This document shows positions 1 to 7,209 of a stretch of 14,842 nt of DNA, piece by piece. The position numbers were made by a program, and so were the translations under genes. Location of the stretch: contig JAUVDE010000036.1 of the NCBI GenBank assembly GCA_030595485.1, forward strand, positions 1 through 14,842, read 5' to 3'. The first letter of the stretch is position 1; each line of letters opens with the position of its first letter. The notes below the pieces were generated by a model, which had not been told where the DNA came from, made no database searches, and worked only from the letters and a program-made list of their open reading frames with translations. Source of the DNA: Draconibacterium sp. (GTDB lineage: Bacteria > Bacteroidota > Bacteroidia > Bacteroidales > Prolixibacteraceae).

Positions 1-1638
1 AGTAGTTATTAACTGCCAGCTAATTAATTCTGCTTTATCCGATTTTACAATTTCATCTTCAATGACAATTGAGGTTTGACTATCCTTTACAAAACGTCGT
101 GTAGCTTTTAACACCACATCACCAAGCGTTGCTGACATATCCAATGTTGCTTCCGGTTTTTCACCAGCCTTAAAATCGGTAATGGTCGCTAAACCTTCGG
201 TGCGGTGCAGTGAATCGTTTACGGTAATTGTGCTATGCCCATAATTATTTTTTGTCAACAAGGTCCAACGTTGACTGTTCTGGTTTTTGTTCCATAAATC
301 AAAGCCATGTTTTTCCAAATCGTTATACCCCTGATTCCCAGGATCAACCACCCAACGAACTCCATTTAATTCAAATATAAAGGAACCACCATCCATGTTT
401 CCATGGTTAACCATTCCGTTGCCACCTTTTCCTCCAAAATAATAGTTGTGAGGGTCGTTTTCGCCACCTGTAAAAATCACAATAGGGTTCGAACCTTCAC
501 CTTTCCATGCTGTGGGAATTTGATCGCCAGTCTTTTCTTCAAACTGCGAGAGCCAAACCAATGCTGCCCCACCCAATCTATGAAGTTTTCCCATCTCCTC
601 TGGAGACCGTAAAAATCGTTCCTTTTCGAAAAATGCTTTGTTGCCCGATTTTGCTGCAAACCACGCTAAAACGATATCGCCATTTGATGTTCTATGATTG
701 CCACAATCAGCAAAGTTGTAGTACATCCCCGAGGGAGCATTGCACATTACTCTGAAAACAGCACTCTCTTTAAATGCAGGATATTCCCAATGCCCAAAGT
801 CGTGTCCAAAAGCACTTTCGAGCATAGCCGCTGTAATTACAGAAAAGCCTGTACCATATCCCCAATATGTAGAACCTTCAGGATACACACCGTCTGGACC
901 ATATTCGGCTAAAGCGTGAGGTAAACCTTCTAATGAACGATGCAATATTTCTGCCGCTAATTCCGGATTGCGTTCGGCAATTGTAATAGCAGCGGCAATC
1001 ATTCCACCGTTGCAAACTTGATTCCAATTGTTATTGCCAAATACCCACCAGCCTGGCCTTCCACCTTCGGGGTGACTTGGTTTTATACCTTTTTCGATTA
1101 ATGAAGTTATGGCCAACTCAATGGTTGATTTGGGTAGTTCGCCGGCAGTCCAGTCGAGAGCCAAAGAAACGGCCAGGCACATTTCGCCAACATCGAGAAA
1201 ATGTGACGGATTCCAATCTGGAAAGTTGCAGACTGCAAGTATCTCACTGTTTATTCTTTGTAAGGCTTGTTTATCATTCTCAATTCGATAAACCATACCC
1301 AACATATTTATACGCCAAAGCATTTCGCGTGAAACACCTAATAAACGTTTCCCTACTTTTTCGTGTTTTGATAAAGGTTCATTATAAATGGTTTCGGCAT
1401 TTAAACGTATAGCCTCGTACATGTTTTGAACAACCGGATCGATTTTGATTTTCCTTTTCAACTCTTTCTCCAATTCAGTATTTAAAACCAAACGAGGCTG
1501 AGATTTTCGGAGGTTCTTTTTTAGGTATTCAACCGACATGGGATTATCAAGTTTGGGAATTTCATTTTCTTGAGCAATAAGACTAAAAATGAAAATAAAA
1601 AAACATAAAATAATGGACAGACCTTTCTGATGGTTCAT
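1..1638 (-). CDS. Heparinase II/III-family polysaccharide lyase, secreted (3' end outside window)
   Basis: The minus strand is open for 546 codons from ATG at 1638-1636 to the left edge with no stop, so the C-terminus is missing. Residues 1-23 form a clear signal peptide (hydrophobic run, then IAQ before ENE), which places the mature protein in the periplasm or outside. The middle part is an alpha-helical toroid-like region with GNNNWNQVCNGG at 201-212 and YPEGSTYWGYG at 252-262. The heparinase II/III beta domain follows, marked by NHGNMDGGSF at 411-420. In this lyase superfamily (PL12/15/17/21 relatives) a Tyr and a His/Asn act in beta-elimination of uronic-acid polysaccharides, so Tyr258 or Tyr261 and His412 are candidate catalytic residues by analogy. 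Substrate (alginate, glycosaminoglycan or other) cannot be told from sequence. No SusC/SusD genes are visible, so membership in a polysaccharide utilization locus is open. Confidence 0.85.
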   Translation of the reverse strand, partial: MNHQKGLSIILCFFIFIFSLIAQENEIPKLDNPMSVEYLKKNLRKSQPRLVLNTELEKELKRKIKIDPVVQNMYEAIRLNAETIYNEPLSKHEKVGKRLLGVSREMLWRINMLGMVYRIENDKQALQRINSEILAVCNFPDWNPSHFLDVGEMCLAVSLALDWTAGELPKSTIELAITSLIEKGIKPSHPEGGRPGWWVFGNNNWNQVCNGGMIAAAITIAERNPELAAEILHRSLEGLPHALAEYGPDGVYPEGSTYWGYGTGFSVITAAMLESAFGHDFGHWEYPAFKESAVFRVMCNAPSGMYYNFADCGNHRTSNGDIVLAWFAAKSGNKAFFEKERFLRSPEEMGKLHRLGGAALVWLSQFEEKTGDQIPTAWKGEGSNPIVIFTGGENDPHNYYFGGKGGNGMVNHGNMDGGSFIFELNGVRWVVDPGNQGYNDLEKHGFDLWNKNQNSQRWTLLTKNNYGHSTITVNDSLHRTEGLATITDFKAGEKPEATLDMSATLGDVVLKATRRFVKDSQTSIVIEDEIVKSDKAELISWQLITT

Positions 1639-1777
1639 AAAGTTGGTTTAAAGCATTGGTTATGTTTCTGAATTGCAATAATATTCAATCCTGTATTCAC
1701 AAATTATTATCAAACGACTAATTTAATAATTATATACAATCGATTGCCATTATGTATCTAATTCTGCGAAATGACAA

Positions 1778-1785
1778 CAAATCTA
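1778..1785 (-). promoter_or_regulatory. Possible -7 box for the lyase gene
   Basis: The minus strand reads TAGATTTG here, an exact fit to the Bacteroidota primary sigma factor -7 consensus TAnnTTTG. It lies about 140 bases upstream of the lyase start. No TTG-type -33 element is found at the usual spacing, so this may be chance in A+T-rich DNA. Confidence 0.2.
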
Positions 1786-1842
1786 ATGTGGATGAAATTA
1801 TTGAGTGTTTTATGTAAAAAAATATCTTCGATTTCATGAAGA

Positions 1843-1863
1843 GCAGTTTTTAACATTTACTGC
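1843..1863. promoter_or_regulatory. Inverted repeat GCAGT-N11-ACTGC
   Basis: GCAGT (1843-1847) and ACTGC (1859-1863) are perfect inverted arms around an 11-base A/T loop, followed by AACTTTTTTT. It sits 108 bases before the 81-residue protein gene. It could be an operator half-site pair or a weak hairpin with a T-run; five-base arms also arise by chance. Confidence 0.25.
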
Positions 1864-1957
1864 AACTTTTTTTCTTTAAAATCGTTAAATAATTCATTTC
1901 TAGCACATTTAGCGTAACAATTAATATTATCAAAACTTTAATTATTAACCAAGAATT

Positions 1958-1964
1958 GAGGAGG
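1958..1964 (+). promoter_or_regulatory. Strong ribosome binding site GAGGAGG
   Basis: GAGGAGG lies seven bases before ATG at 1972. Most other genes in this window have no recognisable Shine-Dalgarno sequence, as is common in Bacteroidota, so this site is unusual. It supports both the start choice and high translation of the small protein. Confidence 0.75.
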
Positions 1965-1971
1965 AAAAAAA

Positions 1972-2217
1972 ATGGTAGAAGCACAGGACGAATTTATTAA
2001 AACCAAGAAATTCAAAATTAAAATTAGATGTACAGCTGATAAGCATGGCGGAACGATTGTCGATGGAAAATCATTTGCAGATGCAGTAAATGGCTGGTGG
2101 AATGATAACGGAATGGCTAGCCTAAAAGAAGCATTAAAAAGTCCGGTTAACGATAAATCATACTTACGGAATTTTATTTTCGAAGTAGACAGTGATGACA
2201 AAGAATCTTACGACTAA
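1972..2217 (+). CDS. Small 81-residue protein of unknown family, first gene of radical SAM operon
   Basis: I do not recognise this family. The frame has an excellent ribosome binding site and ends 47 bases before the radical SAM gene, so it is very likely real and co-transcribed. The protein is soluble-looking, with no signal peptide or membrane segment. It has a Lys-rich beta-like stretch (about residues 9-19, KTKKFKIKIRC), a glycine loop (25-26), a probable helix with NGWWNDNGMASLKEAL around 40-55, a beta-like segment YLRNFIFEV near 65-73 and an acidic tail SDDKESYD. It has a single cysteine. Adjacency to a radical SAM enzyme makes a peptide substrate (RiPP precursor) or a small peptide-binding/adaptor protein possible. 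However, no Gly-Gly leader, Cys-rich core or known leader motif is seen, so the role is open. Confidence 0.8.
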   Translation: MVEAQDEFIKTKKFKIKIRCTADKHGGTIVDGKSFADAVNGWWNDNGMASLKEALKSPVNDKSYLRNFIFEVDSDDKESYD

Positions 2218-2264
2218 TACCATTCATAATAAAAACTATTAAGAACATCAACCAAACTAAAATA

Positions 2265-4226
2265 TTGTTAATCCCCCCAATCATTAATCCGTTTTCGAAA
2301 AAGACGAAAGAAAATTTTATGCCTTTAGGCTTATTAAGTATTGCATCTACTTTACAGCTGAATTCAAATAAGGTGAAAGTTTACAAACCCACCGTAACCT
2401 TAATTAAAAAAACAGATTACGAAAAAGCGGCTATTGATATACTAAAAAATAAACCCAAGCTAATTGGCTTTTCCACATGGTGTATTACTTACCCAGCCTC
2501 ATTATTGATAGCAAAAGAAATTAAACGGCTTGCACCAGAAATTCCGATTGTATTTGGTGGCCCGCAGGCTTCCATTCTTGCAACAAAAACACTAAGTAAT
2601 TTTACGTTTATCGATTACGTTTTATCGGGTGAGGCAGATCATACTTTTCCACAACTTATAAAAGAACTGGCTCTGGACAAACCTAACTTATCTTTTATAT
2701 CAGGATTAAGTTTTAGAACAGACTCTGGGCAGATTCAAATCAACAGGCTTAATGGAGCCATATCTAACCTTGATAATTTGCCTATTCCTGCATACGAATT
2801 AATACCTAGGTTAAAATGGCTTAAACTAGATGTTGGAAGAGGATGTCCTTTCCAATGTACCTACTGTTCTACCAACCAATTTTTCGAAAACAAATACAGG
2901 GTCAAATCTGCTAAAAGAATAATTGATGAGATGCTTTTGGCATTTCACAAACGAAAAATAAAATCGTTCAGTTTTGCCCACGATATGTTTACCCTCAACA
3001 AAGACTTTGTTTTTGAATTGTGCAACAAACTAATTTCAATTAAGGAAACAAAAGGCATTGAATTTAGCTGGACCTGTTCGGCAAGAATTGATTGTGTAAA
3101 CAAGGAAATGTTGCTTAAAATGAAAGATGCCGGTTGCAGAAATATATTTTTTGGAATTGAAACAGGCTCGGAACGAATGCAGAAAATAATAAAAAAGAAC
3201 CTTGATGTGTCCAAAGCCTATGAAATTGCTGATATCTGCCGGATAAACAGAATTACAATGCATGCTTCTTTTATTATAGGCTTTCCCGAAGAAACAGAAA
3301 AAGAATTAAATAAAACATTACGTAGTGCCATGATTTTGGCTTTAAAAGGAGCACTTACCCAAGTATCAGAGCTAACACTGCTTCCGGGAACACCAATCTT
3401 TAAAAACCATCATAAAAAATTAAAATTCGACGGAAGGTTCTCTAATTTTTCCCGCAACGTCTGTGGAGAAGAAGAGATAAAAATGATAAAAAAGTATCCC
3501 TCCATTTTTAGTTCTTTTTATTATCTACCTGTTAAATCAATCGACAGATTTGAAACATTTTATCTCCGACTAATTATTAATAACTCAAAACACTTTAGAA
3601 ATACCTTGTTTATATTATCCTCCTTTATTGAAAACAGGATAAAGAATGTCGATTTGCTTCAACTGTTTAAAAATGAATTTGAAATAATAACAACAACAAC
3701 AGAAAAAGACCAAATTAACATTCCGTTGCACTGGATAAGAGTTGTCGATAATTTTATGATAAAAAATGATATCAGAAACAAGAATACTATTATCGGTGAT
3801 ATTTTTGCATATGAAACCTACTCTGCTTTATTAGAATTAATATTTAATAGTTGGCAACTCATTAATCCTCAAACAAAAAGCATTCAGGCTAGCGGCAATT
3901 TCTGTATAAAACCAACGCCGGTATGGAAAATTCTAACGACTTCTTACAAACTGGAAAAAATTGTTCCTTCAGAAAACAATTGGGAACGAGACAAAAATAA
4001 AGTTAGAAAAGGAACTTACTACTATTTGCTTGTTGCGGTGTCCGAAGTTAAATGTAAAAGAATACGTACTTCCTCAAAAGAAATTTTTCTTCTAAAAAAT
4101 CTTTCGGAACTTTCTTTTAGAAATTATGTACAAAAGGTAAAACAAGTTGCATCTGAAAAAGAAATCCTCTTGTGGTTAAAAAGAATGAGAAGACTTGGTG
4201 TGGTTGAATTTACTGAACAAAAATGA
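2265..4226 (+). CDS. B12-binding domain/radical SAM protein
   Basis: The product is a 653-residue cytoplasmic enzyme. Residues 1-150 resemble the cobalamin-binding Rossmann domain of class B radical SAM proteins: LIPP at 2-5, PLGLLSIAS at 20-28, FGGPQAS at 97-103 and a SGEAD turn. The classic DxHxxG cobalamin motif is absent, as is common in this class. The radical SAM core starts near residue 186 with C194-x3-C198-x2-C201, which would bind the 4Fe-4S cluster. It continues with GIETGSE, IIGFPEET and LLPGTP. From about residue 400 there is a long C-terminal extension with YPSIFSSFYYLP that I cannot assign. Such enzymes methylate unactivated carbons or rearrange substrates; the substrate here is unknown. 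The start is uncertain: TTG at 2265 has no ribosome binding site, and upstream in-frame codons (K-I) extend the family-like KILLIPP, so translation may begin slightly earlier at a rare codon. The stop overlaps the next start as ATGA. Confidence 0.9.
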   Translation: MLIPPIINPFSKKTKENFMPLGLLSIASTLQLNSNKVKVYKPTVTLIKKTDYEKAAIDILKNKPKLIGFSTWCITYPASLLIAKEIKRLAPEIPIVFGGPQASILATKTLSNFTFIDYVLSGEADHTFPQLIKELALDKPNLSFISGLSFRTDSGQIQINRLNGAISNLDNLPIPAYELIPRLKWLKLDVGRGCPFQCTYCSTNQFFENKYRVKSAKRIIDEMLLAFHKRKIKSFSFAHDMFTLNKDFVFELCNKLISIKETKGIEFSWTCSARIDCVNKEMLLKMKDAGCRNIFFGIETGSERMQKIIKKNLDVSKAYEIADICRINRITMHASFIIGFPEETEKELNKTLRSAMILALKGALTQVSELTLLPGTPIFKNHHKKLKFDGRFSNFSRNVCGEEEIKMIKKYPSIFSSFYYLPVKSIDRFETFYLRLIINNSKHFRNTLFILSSFIENRIKNVDLLQLFKNEFEIITTTTEKDQINIPLHWIRVVDNFMIKNDIRNKNTIIGDIFAYETYSALLELIFNSWQLINPQTKSIQASGNFCIKPTPVWKILTTSYKLEKIVPSENNWERDKNKVRKGTYYYLLVAVSEVKCKRIRTSSKEIFLLKNLSELSFRNYVQKVKQVASEKEILLWLKRMRRLGVVEFTEQK

Positions 4227-6955
4227 AATTTGTAAAACACATAGTGCTTTTTGTAATCCTCAGTTGTTATGCTTCCTTCTCTTTCGGAAATAGTAATAAC
4301 AAACTAGATTCGTTGTTTGCACATTTCAAATCGGTTGATAATGATTCCATAAAACGGTCTGTTCTAGAAGACATTAACAACATACTTAATGAATTAAATG
4401 ACGACACTACTTTTGTTTTTTGGGATAATATTATCGGGTATTGCGAGCAAAATAATCTTTACGATTATGCTGCTAACTGCAAATACAATAAGGCAAAACG
4501 ATTAAGAAACGACGGTGATTACATACTGGGGCTACATCTTTTTCAGGAGGTGCTGAACTATTATAGACAAACCAATGATTCTATTGGAATGGCACAAGTA
4601 CAAAATAGTCTTGGAATTCTTTACCGCAGAATCGGCAAATTTGATTTATCAAATATTCATTACACCAACAGTGCCCGTTTATATTCAGAGATAAAAGATA
4701 CCAGTCGCGTGGGAGGAATTTATTTGAATTTGGGAGGAATGTTAGAAACCCAGGATTCGTTAGAAATGGCTGAATATTACCTTAAAGAATCAGAAAAAAT
4801 ACTTACTGTTCAAAACGCCCCCAATATCCTTAACTGCCAAATAAATTTGGGATTATTATATAACAAACAAAAGGAATACAATAAGGCGAATTTCTATTTT
4901 AAAAGTGGTTATGAACTTTCGAAAACTGTAGGTGATGCAAGAGATAAGTTTATGGCCCCCTATCTGTTTGGCGAATTTCTTTTTATGCGAAACAGAATAT
5001 CAGAAGCAGAATCCAAATTAATGGAAGCTCAACAACTGTTCGAAAACCCCCAAAACCAAAAGATAATAGGAGTAGCTACTTTATCAAACTTTACGAGATT
5101 ATTAAGCGATTTTTACAAAATAAAGAATGATAATAAAACGGCTTTTTACTTTTTAAATAAACATCTTGAATTTGAAGCTGAAAATAAAACAGAACAAGCA
5201 AATCATACATTAACAAGGTTGGAAATAGAGCAGATGGAGATGAATGCGAAACTCAAAGAAAATCGAAGAGAACTCCTTATTGCTATCTCATTGGTAGTAC
5301 TACTGTTTTCCTTGATTTTTCTGTTTCTTATGTACCGCAGCTACAAACACAAACAAAAAGCCAATGAACTGCTTACCGAAATGGATGAGTTGAAAACTCA
5401 ACTTTATTCTGACATCTCGCATGAGTTGCGAACACCATTAACGTTAATACTTGGACCGCTGGAACAAATGCTAGATTCAGAAGCACAAAAAAAACCTAGT
5501 CGACATCAGATTAAACTAATGCGAAAAAATGCAAACACCATTCTTCAGCTTGTTAACCAGATGCTCGACTTGTCGAAGATTGATGCAAAAAGCTTGAAAC
5601 TAGAATTATCCGAAGGTGACATTGTTAAGTTTATTAAAGTTCGTTTTGCCAATTTTGCATCACTGGCCGAACAAAAAAACATCAAATTCAACCGTTATTT
5701 ACCTCCTGATAAAAGAATTAGATTTTTTGATGCTCCTAAACTAGAAAAGGTAATAAACAATCTGATATCGAATGCTATAAAATTTACACCCACTGGGGGC
5801 CAGGTTTTTTGTTTTGCGAGTTGTCCTTCGGTCAATAAGCTCGAATTAATTATACAAGACACAGGAAACGGTATACCAGAAAATGAGTTAAAGAAGATTT
5901 TCGACAGGTTCTACCAAGTTGATGGCCCCAACACAAATTCCAATACTGGAACCGGAATTGGTCTTTCGTTAACAAAGGAATTGATTGAATTGATGCATGG
6001 AAAAATTGAAGCAGAAAGCGTTGTTGGAGAAGGTACTAAATTTAAAATTCAACTTCCGCTTGGTAAAGAACATTTGAGCCAGGATGAATATGTAATAGCT
6101 AAAAAGGAAATTACTGATAATGTGGACCTTAAAGATTTCAATGACTCAAATGAAACACTGAGTCCTTACGAAAATGGTACAACATCTCAGAATGAAGAAA
6201 ATTTGCCACATGTTTTGGTGGTTGACGACCATTTCGAAATAAGCGAATTTATTAGGGAGAACCTAATGCACAACTATTCTGTTGAAACTGCCGAAAATGG
6301 TGCGATTGGACTAAATAAAGCAATTGGAAATATTCCGGATTTGATTGTCTCTGATTTAATGATGCCCGAAATGGATGGGTTCGAAATGAGTAGAAAACTA
6401 AAATCGGATGAACGAACCAGCCATATTCCAATCATAATTTTAACAGCCAAATCGAAAATTGATGACAAACTAGAAGGTTTGGAAACTGGAGCTGACGCAT
6501 TTCTTGCTAAACCATTTAGCATGAAAGAACTTAACTTGCGCATCAGAAAATTAATTGAACAGCGCAAAAAACTACGCGAACGATTTACTAATAATCTGAA
6601 TTTAGAACCAAAAGATATTGCGGTAAGCTCGGCCGATGAAAGATTTCTGAACGGGGTAATGGAAATTATTGAAGAGAATATTAGTAATTCAGAATTTGAA
6701 GTAAGACAATTACAGGAAGAAATTTTGATGAGTCGAATGCAACTTTTCAGAAAAATTAAAGCCTTAACCAATCAAACGCCTGGCGAATTTATCCGAACCA
6801 TTAGATTAAAACGCGCTGCCAGTTTAATCGATAAAAATTTTGGAAACATTGCACAAATCACCTATGAAGTTGGTTTTAATAATCCCTCGTATTTTGCCAA
6901 GTGTTTTAAAGAATTATTCGGGAAACTCCCCTCTGAATATATGAAAGGAACATGA
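4223..6955 (+). CDS. Hybrid two-component regulator: TPR sensor, histidine kinase, receiver, AraC HTH
   Basis: This 910-residue one-protein signalling system has a signal peptide (about residues 1-22). A periplasmic tetratricopeptide-repeat region follows (roughly 60-330), then a short coiled coil, and one membrane helix at 351-371. The kinase part has the H-box SHELRTP with His400, the N-box NNLISNAIKF (512-521, Asn517), DTGNGIP and GTGIGLSL. The receiver (663 to about 780) has acidic Asp668/Asp669, phosphoacceptor Asp711 in SDLMMPEMDG and Lys763 in LAKPF. An AraC-type HTH domain fills about 815-910. All catalytic residues are present, so it should be active. It differs from sugar-sensing hybrids of Bacteroides in having TPRs instead of a beta-propeller sensor. 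Its ATG overlaps the radical SAM stop by four bases, implying coupled translation. It may control its own operon, the repeat protein downstream or the divergent lyase; which one is inference. Confidence 0.93.
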   Translation: MKFVKHIVLFVILSCYASFSFGNSNNKLDSLFAHFKSVDNDSIKRSVLEDINNILNELNDDTTFVFWDNIIGYCEQNNLYDYAANCKYNKAKRLRNDGDYILGLHLFQEVLNYYRQTNDSIGMAQVQNSLGILYRRIGKFDLSNIHYTNSARLYSEIKDTSRVGGIYLNLGGMLETQDSLEMAEYYLKESEKILTVQNAPNILNCQINLGLLYNKQKEYNKANFYFKSGYELSKTVGDARDKFMAPYLFGEFLFMRNRISEAESKLMEAQQLFENPQNQKIIGVATLSNFTRLLSDFYKIKNDNKTAFYFLNKHLEFEAENKTEQANHTLTRLEIEQMEMNAKLKENRRELLIAISLVVLLFSLIFLFLMYRSYKHKQKANELLTEMDELKTQLYSDISHELRTPLTLILGPLEQMLDSEAQKKPSRHQIKLMRKNANTILQLVNQMLDLSKIDAKSLKLELSEGDIVKFIKVRFANFASLAEQKNIKFNRYLPPDKRIRFFDAPKLEKVINNLISNAIKFTPTGGQVFCFASCPSVNKLELIIQDTGNGIPENELKKIFDRFYQVDGPNTNSNTGTGIGLSLTKELIELMHGKIEAESVVGEGTKFKIQLPLGKEHLSQDEYVIAKKEITDNVDLKDFNDSNETLSPYENGTTSQNEENLPHVLVVDDHFEISEFIRENLMHNYSVETAENGAIGLNKAIGNIPDLIVSDLMMPEMDGFEMSRKLKSDERTSHIPIIILTAKSKIDDKLEGLETGADAFLAKPFSMKELNLRIRKLIEQRKKLRERFTNNLNLEPKDIAVSSADERFLNGVMEIIEENISNSEFEVRQLQEEILMSRMQLFRKIKALTNQTPGEFIRTIRLKRAASLIDKNFGNIAQITYEVGFNNPSYFAKCFKELFGKLPSEYMKGT

Positions 6956-7010
6956 ATATTCTTAATCCCTAATTTCATAAAATCACCCGGGAAACTACCT
7001 GATTTTTCTT

Positions 7011-7035
7011 AAATGATACACCATTTGCATCATTT
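7011..7035. promoter_or_regulatory. Inverted repeat and CATTTG direct repeats upstream of repeat protein
   Basis: Within the 254-base gap 6956-7209, AAATGAT (7011-7017) and ATCATTT (7029-7035) form inverted arms, and CATTTG occurs twice nine bases apart (7022-7027, 7031-7036). AraC-type regulators often bind direct repeats, so this could be a target of the hybrid regulator just upstream. No strong terminator was found in the gap, leaving readthrough from the preceding operon possible. Confidence 0.25.
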
Positions 7036-7195
7036 GGTATTTCTGTGGTAGAATTCCAAAAGCCTAATAAACAAAGGCATTTTCAATAAGCATCCTCTTC
7101 TATATTTTGGGATCTAACTGGTAGATATCAGCCCTCCTTGTAAACTACCTTTGAATTATAAAATCGAAAAACAAATAGATTTTAAATTTAAAAAC

Positions 7196-7201
7196 GGGAG
7201 G
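7196..7201 (+). promoter_or_regulatory. Strong ribosome binding site GGGAGG
   Basis: GGGAGG lies eight bases before ATG at 7210. Together with the site before 1972 it is one of only two strong Shine-Dalgarno sequences in the window, and it fixes the start of the repeat protein. Confidence 0.7.
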
Positions 7202-7209
7202 ATATAATC

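Larger units (their letters stand above)
1639..1971. other. Divergent intergenic region between lyase gene and small-protein operon
   Basis: This 333-base A+T-rich gap separates two divergent genes and so should hold both promoters. I see no RNA gene and no open frame worth calling. It contains a short inverted repeat (1843-1863) and one minus-strand match to the Bacteroidota -7 box (1778-1785). No good match to the full TTTG / TAnnTTTG promoter pair was found for the plus-strand gene, which may mean a regulated or alternative promoter. Confidence 0.6.

Noticed and set aside
403..1412. Several plus-strand open frames of 60-111 codons
   Set aside because: They lie antisense to the continuous minus-strand lyase frame, whose conserved motifs cover the whole stretch, and they have no recognisable features.
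1972..2217. ClpS-like or PqqD-like (RiPP recognition element) identity for the small protein
   Set aside because: Size fits, but no diagnostic residues of either family could be matched by eye.
6274..6771. 165-codon minus-strand open frame
   Set aside because: It is antisense to the receiver and AraC domains of the hybrid regulator, which show full conserved motifs.
6976..7010. Possible terminator around AATCA...TGATT with a following T-run
   Set aside because: Only five base pairs with an internal CCCGGG that does not extend the stem; too weak to call.
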